Positions 10,739 through 22,559 are shown, numbered from the stretch's first letter. The stretch: DNA of 64,000 nt from Histoplasma ohiense (GCA_017607445.1 JAEVHH010000002.1:7904001-7968000); one strand, 5' to 3'. Translations and numbers: made by a program. Notes: generated by a model not told the origin, from the sequence alone.

Positions 10739-11797
10739 ATGGTCTTGACATGCACAAGATCTCTTGAAAACCAATCTGAATCCTCTACTGTCTCTGATGA
10801 TCACAATGTGTGTTTGCAACAGTTGAATGATCAAATTCATGAATGAGAGCAGCAATTAGCTATTCTGCATGCACAACAGCAGCTCAATGAATTGAAAGCA
10901 CAGATTCATGAAGATACTCTCATTGAGTCTCAATTAATCCAGAATATCATCACAGAACCACCACAAAATTGATCTGTGAATGATACAGATGATGATAATG
11001 AAACATCACTGAGATTGAAGATTAAGAACTATTATTGAGAAAAAAATATGTTAGAATTCAAGAACTATAAAGATCACATATTGACTCTCTTTATATACTA
11101 CTGCTGATATTATTGAAAGAAAGAACACAAGATAAATGATGCTAAACTCTATCTTGACATTCATATTAAGCAGAAATGATTGAATTTTGTATCATTGTAT
11201 GAGAGACATGGAGGAGCAACACTGTTGACTTTTGATGATATGTTATCACATCTAGAAATGCAAATTAATGATCCACAGAACCAGCATCAATTGATAAGTC
11301 AAAAGTTTCAAAATGCAAAGCAACAAGAATGGCAATTGATATACAATTTCTCTAAATATCTCAAAGACTGAGAATACTACTTACTCTCATATAGCAAAGA
11401 ACAAAGAATGAATAACTTGTGTAGTAAGATATTGAAGATATTACACACAGAACTCAACTGTTGAAATCAAGAGCCTCAGAACTATGAAGAGTTGCTTTGA
11501 ACTCTACAGACTCTCAAGAAAAATATATCAGAGCAACAATGTGCTATCTGCAAAGAAAGATCTGCAATATTTGTAGAGAATCAGTGTTGTTCTGATAAAT
11601 CTAGCAACTGTTGAAACAAGAAAAAATGAGAGAAACAAACAGATTCAACTGAACAAATCAAGAAAGATAAATATAACTGAATAAAGAAGTATTCTCACAG
11701 TCATAAAAAGGGTTATATTGCAAATGATTGTTGAATGTTACACTCTGAAAAGTGCAATCAAGTTCAACAAGTAAAAAATCAACAATTTCAATTGTAG
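10739..11797 (+). pseudogene. gypsy1-A gag
   Basis: The frame starts at ATG 10,739 (MVLTCTRS) and ends at TAG 11,795-11,797; that TAG is shared by all three copies. The N-terminal part is glutamine-rich and coiled (about residues 25-75). The capsid-like middle holds NMLEFKNYKDH. The C-terminus has a degraded CCHC region. Several in-frame TGA codons occur; at one (the codon before EKNML) copy C reads CAA GGA where this copy reads TGA GAA, which fits an ancestral CGA GGA. Protein role: RNA packaging and capsid. Upstream of the stop lies a candidate -1 frameshift site. Confidence 0.75.
11773..11779 (+). promoter_or_regulatory. Candidate -1 ribosomal frameshift heptamer A AAA AAT
   Basis: In the gag frame the codons are GTA AAA AAT, so the heptamer fits X XXY YYZ. 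Slipping back one base leaves gag 16 nt before its TAG and enters the pro-pol frame, which then continues into the protease. The same heptamer in the same frame relation is present in copies B (26,810-26,816) and C (43,168-43,174). Confidence 0.7.
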
Positions 11798-14700
11798 AAG
11801 CAGCTGCTGCATTGAGAATATGAACAACTAGACTGCAAGATAAATGATTATTGGTGATGAATATGTGAATACTGACAGAAGTGAGATGGTCAATGATGTG
11901 AATGCTAGTGAATTCTGACACAGATGTGAACTTTGTGTCCCACATCTGAGCATCAAAATATTTCTCAAAGACAGAAGATAAATCAAAAGTAGTGGAAGCA
12001 GTTGATAATCATAAGATTAAATCATATGAACAACAAAAAGCTGCAATGAAGATTATCAATGATGAACACATTCTCTGAGAAGAATTCCATCATTTTGAAG
12101 AGACTGACATTAGCAGATATGATGTAATTTTGAGTATGTCATGATTGAAAGCTGTGAACTCTGATATCAACTGAGTGTGAAGATGCTGAATCTATAGAAA
12201 AATATTGAATATTAATCATATGCATCTGAATACTGCTAAAGAATTTGCAACACTAATTGATGATGGTAATATTATATTCACTGCCTTATTATTATGAGCT
12301 GCGAGTGCAGCAACTGAGCCAAATATCTCAAATGATTATAAAGATTATCTTGATGTATTTCAAGAAGACATACCTGATGCAGAACATGCATCTCATGATC
12401 ATGTCATAGAGCTCAAATCTGATAAGAAACTCTCATATCAATCAATATATAACTTATCACCTCAAGAACTCTCTGTTCTCCAAGAATATATTGAAAAAAT
12501 GTTAGAGAAGAATTGGATACATCCATTCAAGAGCTCAGCCAGCATGCCAGTGTTATTCACACTGAAGAAAGATGGAACCCTGTGTCTTTGCATGAATTAT
12601 CAAGGATTAAATGAAATAACAGTCAAGAATTGATATCCACTGCTCTTGATAAGTGAAATACTTGATAGATTAGCAGGTGTCAAAATATATATGCAACTGA
12701 ACCTTAGAGATGTGTATCATAGAATTCACATACAAACAGAGGATGAATGAAAAACAGCATTTCAAACATGATATGAACACTTTGAATATTTAGTCTTATC
12801 TTTTGAGCTAATCAATGTCTCTGTGATCTTTCAATCTTATATCAACAAAGTCCTCAGCAACCTTTTAGACATATATTGTGTGACTTATCTTGACAATATC
12901 ATAATCTATTCAAACACACTTGACAAGTATGTCATCCATGTTAAGAACATGCTGGAACAGTTAAGATGTTGAAGACTATATATCAAACTTAGTAAGTGTA
13001 CATTCCATGCAACAGAAATTGAATTTTTGAGTTTTGTGATTACCACACAGAGCATTACTGTTGAGAAACACTGTGTCAACATGATTCTAGATTGATCAGA
13101 ACTGCAAACTATAAATGAATTGCAAATATTTCTAGAATTTGTCAATTTCTATTGTTGATTCATATACAAGTTCTTGATAATAACAGCACCTCTGATTGAA
13201 TTGCTAAAAGATTACAAAATGAAAAGAGAGAAGAATAACACATCTGTTCAGTTAGATGATAACTGCAAGCACACAATTTTGCAGTTAAAAGAATGCTTTA
13301 CAAAAGCATCATTGTTGATTCACTTTGATCTGCAGTGAAAACTCTGTATAGAAATGGATGGATCTGATGTTGCAATCATCACAGTAATATCACAATTAAT
13401 GAATAATGATCACTGACACCCAATCACATTTTGGTCTAGAAAGCTCACAGAAACAGAAAGATGTTATCAAATATATGATCTAGAAATGTTGCTGATTGTA
13501 GAAGCTTTCAGACAATGATGTCACTACTTACATGATAGCAGACATCTGATAACTGTTTTATCTGACCATGCCAATCTTCAGTGCTTCATGACAACAAAGC
13601 AGCTAAATGAGTGTCAGATTCACTGAATGGAAATACTCTCAGTATGAAATTTTGAAATAGAGCATCATTCTGAGAAAAATAATCTCACAGATGTATCAAG
13701 TCATCATTCAGATTTTGTAAAACACACAGCTCTCTTGACAGAGCTTTCTATTCTACAAGAGAAGCTGTGTAAAGAGATCTTTAAGTCACTAAAAATAAAA
13801 GAAAACACAAAGTTAGATCAATGTGTCAAGATGATGTGAAAAGATCTGCAAGCTAATGAAAATTATTGAGTGAAGAGATCTGTAATCATCAATGACAACA
13901 ATCTCTGCAGAATAAAGAACACATCTGCAGATGAGAATGAGATCACAGACATTACAGAGTTAAATCTAGAAACTCTGATATCACAGATTCTAGCTGTCAA
14001 AATATTTGAGTTCAAAACAGTCTATCACAAAGAGATAGCTGAATCTATCATTGAACTCTTACTGCAGATTCAGAATAGAGACATCAGCATATCTGAACTT
14101 CACAGAAGACTAAAGATGAGTGATATTAGTATAGATAATCATTCAATCTGAGCAGTAGATAAAGATGATCTGCTCAGAAAAGATGATAAAGTCTATATAT
14201 CACAAAATAAGACTATAAAACATGAAATAATGAAAATGAATCACAATGATTCTCAAGATGACCATTTTGAATGTGACAAAATCATTGAAGTGATCAAACA
14301 CAAGTACTTGTGGCATGGTATGAGTGATGAGATTGCAGAATATGTGAGAACTTGTGATGTTTGTCAACATGTCAAGATACTGCAGCACAAGTCATACAGG
14401 TTGCTACAATCACATTCAGTGCCAGATAAGAAATGACATACAATTAGCATAGACTTAATTGAAAGTCTGTCAGATAATAAAAAGAGAAGTCAAATCTATA
14501 ATGCTATTGTTGTATTTGTTGATTTATTCATCAAATGAGTCATAATTGTGCTCATATTTTCAGAGCTAGATGCAGAAGAACTCACAGATATTATTGTATG
14601 AAGAATTGTGAAGAACTTTGATCTATCTGTGAACATTATTAGCAACTGAGATTCATTAATAAATAGCAAGTTTTGATTGACATTGTGTTATCTGCTCTAT

Positions 14701-15522
14701 ATCTGATAAAAATTATCAACAGCATTCCACCTGCAAACTGATGGCCAGACAGAACAATTGAATCAGATGATTGAACATTATCTTTGCATATATTGCAGCT
14801 ATCAGCAAGATAATTGGATAGAATGAATTCCTCTGACACAATGAGCATATAACAACATCTTTCACACATTGATAAAAATGACATCATCTGAAGCAATGAT
14901 CAGCCAACCAACTGAACTTTGCATAGACATGGAACCTCCAAGCACAGACACATCAAAATTGATGATGAAACAAGTGGAATAGATGAAGTAAGTGGAGAAC
15001 AAAATCTGAGAATGTCTGAAAGCTGTCAAAGCAGCTGAGAAAAAGTATTACAATCAGTATCATATATCAAAAAGCTTTAAGATAGAGAACTGAGTAATGC
15101 TGTGTGCAAAAAATATATCCACCTTGCAATCCTCACTCAAACTAGATCATCAATTTTTGAGTCTCTTTCAAATAATTGATATCCATGGTACACAGATGTA
15201 CAAACTGAAACTCACATCATAATATAAAGAAATTCATCTCATATTTCATATTTCCCTTCTCAAACCATATCACACACACAACAGACAAATCCCACAAGCA
15301 GAATCAATAATTATAGACATACAAGAGAAATGAAAAGTTGAAGCTATATTAGACAAGCATCAGTACCACAGTCAAACACAATATCTTGTCAAATGAAAAG
15401 ATTGTACAGACACAGATAATTCTTGGAAATTCAAGAAAAACTTGATAAACAGTCAGAAGTACTTGAAACAATTTAATAAAATCTATCAGAAGTCAGTCAG
15501 TAAATGAAAACAAAGAAGATAA
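11780..15522 (+). pseudogene. gypsy1-A pro-pol polyprotein
   Basis: A single frame with no frameshift but many stops, mostly TGA. Order: protease (SDTDVNF, about 11,920), RT (12,480-12,960; LRDVYHRIH; catalytic YLDN at about 12,888, family YxDD), RNase H (13,320-13,620), integrase with an HHCC zinc finger (14,240-14,370; CDVC), a DDE core (SIDLIES; D in the block after SN; MIEHYL), and a C-terminal chromodomain at about 15,375-15,480 (QYLVK-stop-KDC). Many TGAs align to family tryptophans (ILDW, IRWME, YLVKW), others to arginines (FYRRF, NRDS). The first in-frame TGA near the end is 15,505; TAA is at 15,520. It would copy and integrate the element, but this copy is inactive under the standard code. 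Confidence 0.85.
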
Positions 15523-15550
15523 TGATAATTGCTGAATATATTTATTTCAC

Positions 15551-16692
15551 TCAGAGATTAAAAAACAGATCTGCCTCAGCTTGATCAGTGTCATTTAAGA
15601 AATTGTCATCAAGACAAACCTGCTTATTATCTCAGATTTTCTCAACTGATGAAGCATGATGTTTCAATAATGACTTGAGAGCTGTGATCAGCAATGTAAT
15701 CACTGAAACTTCATCAATCACTGTTTCAGCTGAAGTCTCAGAAGAACTGTCTTGTTGAATCTCTCAGATCTTCACAGCAAAGAATCTAATCATCACAGTC
15801 ACAGCACTCTGCAAAATGTTAATGTTCAAAATATCTGCATCAGTGACAATTAAATCCTCAGCAGTGTTGATAATCATCTGAGTCAATTCAACAGCATCCA
15901 CTGACATCTAATAGAAAGTTAATATTATATACCATAAAAACATCTGTTTTGAATAATAATTTATCAGAATGCAGATGTGCTTTGTCACTGAGCAGTGCTT
16001 GCATTTTTTGCATCAATCCTCAGCAGACTCACAATGATGGTGAAGAAATGTTGTCAAATGTTGAATACAATGACAGCAATATGCTGCTGTGTTTCTTTCT
16101 AACATTTCAACAGAACTATCTGCTTTCTCATCTTCATCTACATTATCAGTCAACTCAAATAATGTACCAAGATCTTGACTCAGTGAGAATGACACTGATG
16201 TAATAGCAAAATGTGAAAACATGCTTTCTGAAATACTACTATGATTGAATGCCACACTCTGCTGTGATAACAGATCATCAGAGTTTATATAGAATTCTAG
16301 AACTTCATCTGTGTTCTCATAGATCTGCACATCAAGTACAAACCTTGTAATGACAGTTTGATATGTGGCAAATCTCTCATTCAGAACTTCATCAGAGAGC
16401 AGCATCTTGTGAAATTCATTGATTAAAGATTGATCAGTTTTGTGAAAGCACTCAGACATCTATAACTCATTAGTACTCTTAACAATCTCAGTTTAAGAAA
16501 ACTTACAGCAGCACAACTTCTATTTGATATATGACAGATGTGACAGTATATTCATTCATTATTCACAAAGCAAGAATATACTGAAGAATTCTGCAATCTC
16601 TCCAGACAATTCAAGCAAATACTCTTGATAGCAGACAGCATATCATTCTTCATAGACTTCAAACCAGCAACAGAAACAGCTGATTCTGACAT
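15551..16692 (-). pseudogene. gypsy1-A antisense accessory gene (3 exons)
   Basis: Carried between pol and the 3' LTR on the opposite strand. Exon 1 is 16,507-16,692 (62 codons), exon 2 15,965-16,459 (165 codons), exon 3 15,551-15,907 (119 codons including TGA; a TAA follows at 15,542). All junctions are phase 0. Intron 1 (16,460-16,506) has GTAAGT, a GTACTAAT branch and TTATAG. Intron 2 (15,908-15,964) has lost its GT (AT here) but copy C keeps GTAAGT. Exon 1 has a Cys cluster (CxxC...C...CHxC...C); exon 2 ends with a second Cys/His cluster. In-frame TGAs are at shared positions. About 345 aa, no family recognised. Exon 3 meets the pol end tail to tail. Confidence 0.75.
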
Positions 16693-17235
16693 TCTATTAT
16701 AACTTTAATTAGTATCAAGGCCTTATTCAAAGAAGGAGGAAAAGTAAAAGCAACAAGAAAGAAAAACAGATGTTGAAGATTGAAATCAATATTGCAATGA
16801 TGATCAAAGAAATTGCAACAACACAAAACTCAATCCAAAATGAAAAACACAATCATACAATCAAAACTTCAAATTTCACAATAAAAATTATATAGAAAGA
16901 TACAGCATACTTTGTTTGATAAATTGATGTATTCTTTTTTAATAAAAAATTGTTAGTGGTGATGTTGGTGATGATTTTCAATGGAGTGTGATTTTTGGTG
17001 TAGAAGTCAAAGAAAAGAGGTTCAGAAGTTGTGCTTAAATCATGATTGAACTGCAATGACATCAGAGATGGAAAAATATTCTTCTGAAACAGCAACACTT
17101 TGAAATTAATCTCAACAATTAATCCAGCTCAATTCTGTGAACTCTATACAATATTAACCACACAGTATATGTTATGAACTTCACACATTGTAGTAAGAAG
17201 CTCTGAAGACCAGGCCTTTGAAGAAGAGAGATAAT

Positions 17236-17523
17236 TGTAATAGACACAACAGAGATATCTATATTAGAAAATAGCTATATGATTTTTTTTGACAATAGAA
17301 GAACACAGAACACATCAGAATTAATGAGAAGAGATATAGCACACAGTATCATAGACAGCTGTAGCATATAATGATCACCTATATAATACTCACTGATATC
17401 CATAGATATTAGAAGATCAGTGATTAGCTTTGAATAATAGAGATTGCTACCTTCTTAACATTCTATATATGTACTTCACACTACTCTCATAATCATATCT
17501 ACTATCTACAACCATCTCTTACA
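17236..17523 (+). repeat. gypsy1-A 3' LTR
   Basis: 288 bp, starts TGTAATAGACACAAC after the polypurine tract and ends CTCTTACA. Relative to the 271-bp LTRs it has a T-rich insertion (near 17,283) and a duplicated CTAC tract near 17,500. Confidence 0.9.
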
Positions 17524-17642
17524 TCTAGTCACTTTACACTCTCATTCTGATTCTGATTTCACTGAAAATCACATTAAGAAATGGACTGAGATCAAATCAA
17601 ATCAAATCAAATATGAAATTTATGATCTCACTGATCAGTCTA
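17524..17642 (-). mobile_element. hAT-like copy e, terminal fragment with TIR
   Basis: The outer end of the reversed hAT-like copy, ending in TGATCAGTCTA at 17,642. It is the continuation of 10,260-10,362 across gypsy1-A. It abuts a family E LTR fragment. Confidence 0.8.
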
Positions 17643-19050
17643 AGTGTAGCTAATTGCTAAAGAGTAGACTGACTGATGAAATCATGAATTTCATATTTGA
17701 TTTGATTTGATTTGATTCCAGTCCATTTCTTGATGTGATTTTCAGTGAAACCAGAATCAGAATGAGAGTGTAAAGTGACTAGAATTATTAGAACATGAGT
17801 GAAATGAGACTAATAAATCTTGATATTTCATGTAAAGTAACTGACTATCAAAAATAAGAACATGATCTGGAACTGACTATGATTTTGACTGAGGTTTGAT
17901 CCCATTCTGATGATTATATAATACATATCTAGATATCAATCTGATGATATGATTGGTGGAGATATCACCTCTATCTAGTGCTGTCAACCAATCTATTGCT
18001 GCTAAGCTATCCCTCGCTGCTAAGCTATCGCCGCTGCCAATCTATCCCTCACTGCTAAGCTATTCCTCGCTGCTAAGCTATCCCTCGCTGCTAAGCTATC
18101 CCTCGCTGCTAAGCTATCCCTCGCTGCTAAGCTATCCCTCGCTGCTAAGCTATCCCTCGCTGCTAAGCTATCCCTCGCTGCTAAGCTATCCCTCGCTGCT
18201 AATCTATCGCTGCCAATCTATCTACCGCAGCGAATCTATCTATTGCTGTCAACCAATCTATCTACCACTGTCAACCAACCTACCACTGTCAATCTATCTA
18301 TCACTGTCAATCTATTGCTGTCAATCTATTGCTGCCAATCTATCTACTGCAGTGAATCTATCTATCACTATCATTACTAGTTCAAAATAGAACTAGAGCA
18401 TAAATACACTAAACTTCTTTTAATAGATAATGATTTTTGATAACACTCATAGCATTATATCATCTATATAGAGTAAATCATAGTCCCATTTGGTCCCATT
18501 TTGTAAAATGGGATCAAATGAAATCAGAATCAGTAATTTATAAGAAGAACATGATCTGATACTAGATTTATAATATAAACAGTGTAAAGTGACTAATTTA
18601 ATAAACACTATATAAGATCAGAACTAAGAAATTTGATAATGAAACTGAAGAAATATTTAATCTCAGTCTCATACATGATCACACAGCTAGTCTACTAAAG
18701 AGGAAAAGAAAGAGAAAGAAGATGTGCGAAATACATACATCCATATATATATACATATAGAAATAGCGGTAGCGAGAGTATAATGAAAAAAGATAAGAAT
18801 AAACAAAGATAATATAATAAGGAAATAATAAATGAGTGTATTACATTATTCTTACCTCTTTTCATTATGTTCTTACTACTGCTATTTCTATATATATATA
18901 TATATGAATGTATGTATTTTGCACATCTTCTTTCTCTTTATTTTTCTTCTTAGTGATTAGCTGCTATTACTACTGCTACAATTATTATTATTATTATCAT
19001 TCATTACACTATTTACTATCTTTTATTATTCACTCTTCACACTGTCATCA
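17643..19050. repeat. Family E LTR fragments, inverted pair, split by hAT-like copy b
   Basis: 17,643-17,664 joins 18,695-18,845 once the hAT-like insert is removed (GTGTAGCTAATTGCTAA...GTATTACA). From 18,846 to about 19,050 a second family E LTR fragment runs in the opposite orientation, so the two form a head-to-head inverted pair around 18,845. No coding content. Confidence 0.65.
17665..18694 (+). mobile_element. hAT-like satellite element copy b, complete
   Basis: 1,030 bp, TIRs TAGACTGACTGATG and ...ACACAGCTAGTCTA. It is flanked by a perfect 8-bp duplication CTAAAGAG (17,657-17,664 and 18,695-18,702). Its satellite (about 17,990-18,360) includes roughly ten near-identical 18-bp units GCTATCCCTCGCTGCTAA at 18,030-18,200. 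No transposase. Confidence 0.9.
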
Positions 19051-19299
19051 TCTTTTATATTTTCTTAATCAACTTATAATCTGTATATAAAATAGTGCTA
19101 GATCATTAATCAAAGTACACTTGTTATATATACAGAGTTAAAATTGAGATTATGAGAGAAGTTTGAATTGAAATAGTTAAATTTAAAACTTTTGTTCAAT
19201 ATAAAAACTGAAAATAAATTTTTGATTAAATATTTAAAACATTTAAATATCATTATAAAATTTCAATTGAATAGTTTTATCTGATAATAAAGTTAATTT

Positions 19300-19656
19300 C
19301 TTTCTTTTTTTTATATATATTTGCTTTTATTTTTGTTTTTTATTTTAGTTTGTTATTTTTATTTTGAAATTTATTTCATTTTGATTATTTTTGATTTTGA
19401 TTTGTTTTGAAAAGTTTGATTTGTGAATATTTTCTTTTACTTTAATAGCTGCTGTTTTTCGTAATCTTTATTTCATTTGTTTTGAACTGAATGTATTGAT
19501 TCATTGTCATTCTTTTAATATTATTTTCTTGAATGAAATAGTTTGAATAGTTGTTTGATTCTGGGCTGGAATTCTATTAATGCATGTATCAAATTGACTT
19601 TGTATATTAGCTTATTCTTAAGTTGAAAAATCCTGGAGTATTTCAGATAGATGTCA
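19300..19656 (+). repeat. LINE 3'-UTR fragment, plus orientation
   Basis: Matches the 3' end of the LINE at 44.75-52 kb (TTGCTTTTATTTTTG...CAGATAGATGTCATA) but lacks the AAT tail. It directly faces the tail of the next LINE copy, giving a tail-to-tail inverted pair. The 19,051-19,300 stretch to its left is AT-rich with nothing recognised. Confidence 0.7.
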
Positions 19657-19662
19657 TATTAT

Positions 19663-20097
19663 TATTATTATTCTTCAATTATAGATGTATACAGTCAGTG
19701 ACTATGACATCTACCTGAAATACTTCAGGATTTTTCAAATCAAGAATATTCTAATATACAAAAACAATTTGACACATGCATTAACAGAATTCCAGCTCAG
19801 AATCAAACAACTATTCAAACTATTCAATCCAAAGATAAAATCAAAAGAATGTCAATGGGTTAGCACAACTCAACTTCAAAACAAAGGAAATAAATATTAT
19901 AAAAGACAGCAGCTATTAAAAATCAACAGAAAAGAAAAAACATTTGCAATGACTATTATCAACAAATAATGAAGCAAACTGCTTGAAACAAATGAAAATT
20001 AACAATAAACAAAGTTAAAGAAAAGATCAAAATAAAATAAATAAGAACAATTGATTTAAATATCATCAAATAACACTATTCAAACAAGCTCTTGTAG
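19663..20097 (-). mobile_element. 5'-truncated LINE copy 2, 3' part
   Basis: The 3' UTR and (AAT)n tail of a LINE, minus strand. It continues at 28,208-29,395 on the far side of gypsy1-B with ORF2 sequence. The two halves join through the TGTAG target duplication of gypsy1-B. Its 3' UTR is near-identical to that of the full-length LINE. Confidence 0.88.
19685..19969 (+). CDS. Conserved ORF antisense to LINE 3' UTR (94 codons)
   Basis: An ATG-started frame on the strand opposite the LINE, beginning just inside the AAT tail after TTCTTCAATTATAG. Its product (MYTVSDYDIYLK...) recurs in five LINE 3' ends of the window: here, 25,891-26,202, 36,103-36,306, 44,780-45,064 and 57,409-57,735 (minus). 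The first 50 or so residues stay alignable and open in all five. This could be a real small protein or chance coding in a constrained RNA structure recognised by the LINE RT. Function unknown. Confidence 0.35.
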   Translation: MYTVSDYDIYLKYFRIFQIKNILIYKNNLTHALTEFQLRIKQLFKLFNPKIKSKECQWVSTTQLQNKGNKYYKRQQLLKINRKEKTFAMTIINK

Positions 20098-20368
20098 TGT
20101 AAGAGATGGTTCTAGGTATAATTATGAGAGTAGTGTGAAGTACATATATAGAATGTTAAGAAGATAGCTATCTCTATTATTCAAAGCTAATCACTGATCT
20201 TCTAATATCTACAGATATCAGTGAGCATTATATAGACAATCATCACACTCTACAGCTGTCTATGATACTGTGTGCTATGTTCATTCTTATTAGTTCTGAC
20301 ATGTTCTGTGTTCTTCTATCATCATATAGCTATTTTCTAATATAGATATCTCTGTTGTGTCTATTACA
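20098..20368 (-). repeat. gypsy1-B outer LTR (LTR1)
   Basis: 271 bp, TGTAAGAGATGG...GTCTATTACA on the plus strand. Followed by 3' internal sequence 20,369-20,575 that ends at ...GATTTAGACACAAC, where LTR2 starts. Confidence 0.9.
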
Positions 20369-20575
20369 ATTATCTCTCTTCTTCAAAGATCTGATCTTCA
20401 GAGATTTTTATTGCAATATGTGAAGTTTGTAATATATGCTGTGTGATTGATATTGTATAAAGTTCACAGAATCAGACTGAATTAATTGTCAGAATTAATT
20501 CTGAAGTGTTGCTGTTTTGAGAGAACATTTTTTCATCTCTGATGTTTTGCAGTTCAATCATGATTTAGACACAAC

Positions 20576-20846
20576 TGTAAGAGATGGTTCAAGGTGTAAT
20601 TATGAGAGTAGTGTGAAGTACACATATAGAATGTTAAGAAGATAGTAATCTCTATTATTCAAAGCTAATCACTGATCTTCTAATATCTATGAATATCAGT
20701 GAGCATTATATAGACAATCACCATGCTCTATAGCTGTCTATAATGCTGTGTGTTATATCCATTCTCATTAATTCTGATGTGTTCTGTGTTCTTCTATCAC
20801 CATATAGCTATTTTCTAATATAGATATCTCTGTTGCATCTATTACA
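20576..20846 (-). repeat. gypsy1-B 3' LTR (LTR2)
   Basis: 271 bp, adjacent to the complete internal region that runs up to LTR3. The purine-rich tract just beyond it on the plus side (ATTATCTCTCTTCTTC complement) matches the polypurine tract of copy A. Confidence 0.9.
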
Positions 20847-21389
20847 ATTATCTCTCTTCTTCAAAGATCTGATTCTCAGAGCTTCTTACTGCAATGTGTG
20901 AAGTTCATAACATATGCTGCATGATTAATATTGTATAAAGTTTGCAGAATCAGGCTGAATTAATTGTTGAGATTAATTTCAAAGTATTGCTGTTTTGAAA
21001 GAATGTTTTTTCATCTCTGATGTCATTGTAGTTCAATCATGATTTAGACACAACTTCTGAACTCCTTTTCTTTGACTTTTACATTAAAAAATTATATTCT
21101 AACAAAATCATCACCATCATCATCTTCAATGATTTTTTATTTAAAAAGAATACATCAATTTATCAAACAAAGTATGCTGTATCTTTCTATGCAATTTTTA
21201 TTGTGAAATTCAAAGTTTTGATTGTATGATTGTGTTTTTCATTTTGAGTTGAGTTTTGTGTTGTTGCAATTTCTTTGATCAATATTGTAATATTGATTTC
21301 AATCTTCAACATCTGTTTTTCTTTCTTATTGCTTTTGCTTCTTCTTCTCTTTTGAACAAGATCTTGATACTGATTAAAGTTATGATAGA

Positions 21390-22530
21390 ATGTCAGAATC
21401 AGCTGTTTCCATTGCTGATTCAGAGTCTATGAAGAGTGATATACTGTCTGTCATCAAAAGCATTTGCTTGAATTGTCTGAAGAGATTGCAGAACTCTTCA
21501 GTATATTCTTGCTTTGTGAATGATGAACAGACACACTGTCATATCTGCTATATATCAAATAGAAGTTGTGCTGCTGTAAGTTTTCTTAAATCAAGACTGT
21601 TATGAGTACTAACAGATTATAGATGTCTGAGTGCTTTCACAAAACTGATCAATTTTTGATTGATGAATTTCACAAAATACTGCTCTTCAACAAAGTTTCA
21701 GATGAGAGATTTGCTATATATCAAACTGCTGTTGCAAGATTTGTACTTGATGTGCAGATCTATAAGAATGCAGATGAGATTCTAGAATTCTATATAAACT
21801 CTGATAATCTGTTGTCACAGCAGAGTGTGGCATTCAATCATAGCAGTGTTTCAGAAAATGTGTTTTCACATTCTGCTATTACATCAGTGTCATTCTCACT
21901 GAGTCAAGATCTTGATACATTATTTGAGTTGATCAATAATGTAGATGAAGATGAGAAAGTGGATGATTTTATTGAAATATTAGAAAGAAACACAGCAGTA
22001 TATTACTGTTATTGTATTTGACATTTGACAACATTCTTCCATCATCATTGTGAGTCTGCTGAGAATTGATGCAAAAAATGCAAGCACTGCTTGATGACAA
22101 AGCACATCTGTATTCTGATAAATTATTATTCAAAACAGATGTTTTTATGGTATATAACATTAACTCATATTAGATGTCAGTAGATGTCATTGAATTGACT
22201 CAGATGATTATCAACACTGCTGAGAATCTAATTGTCACTGATACAAACACTTCAAACATTAATGTTTTGCAGAATACTGTGACTGCAGTGGTTAGATTCT
22301 TTGCTGTGAAGATTCAGAAGATTCAACAAGACAGTTCTTCTGAGACTTCAGTTGAAACAGTGATTGATGAGATCTCAGTGATTACATTACTGATCACAGC
22401 TTTCAAGTCATTGTTGAAATATTGTACTTCATCAGTTGAGAAAATCTGAGATAATAAGCAGATTTGTCTTGATGACAATTTCTCAAATAACATTGATCAA
22501 GCTGAGGCAGATCTGTTTTTTAATCTCTGA
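21390..22530 (+). pseudogene. gypsy1-B antisense accessory gene (3 exons)
   Basis: The same gene as in copies A and C, opposite to the element. Exon 1 is 21,390-21,575, exon 2 21,623-22,117, exon 3 22,174-22,530. Exon lengths (186, 495 and 357 nt) are identical to the other copies and phases are 0. Intron 1 is GTAAGT...GAGTACTAACAGATTATAG, a textbook fungal branch site. Intron 2 begins ATAAAT, so its donor is mutated. In exon 1, where copies A and C have TGA before the HC cluster, this copy reads CAG, consistent with an ancestral CGN arginine. In-frame TGAs remain in exon 2 (before CKKCKHC) and exon 3. Confidence 0.75.
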
Positions 22531-22559
22531 GTGAAATAAATATATTTAGCAGTCATTGT

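Larger units (their letters stand above)
10363..17523 (+). mobile_element. Ty3/gypsy element 'gypsy1' copy A, complete
   Basis: Complete element: 5' LTR 10,363-10,633, gag, protease-RT-RNase H-integrase-chromodomain, an antisense accessory gene, a polypurine tract GAAGAAGAGAGATAAT (about 17,220-17,235) and 3' LTR 17,236-17,523. Flanked by a perfect 5-bp target duplication, TCTAG (10,358-10,362 and 17,524-17,528). It is collinear with copies B and C. The LTRs differ by several transitions and short indels (271 and 288 bp), so it is not very recent. Confidence 0.92.

Noticed and set aside
17953..18390. Open frame encoding Leu-Leu-Ser-Tyr-Pro-Ser repeats
   Set aside because: It is a reading of the 18-bp satellite of the hAT-like element; similar frames appear wherever the satellite occurs (7.7, 30.7 and 63.7 kb).
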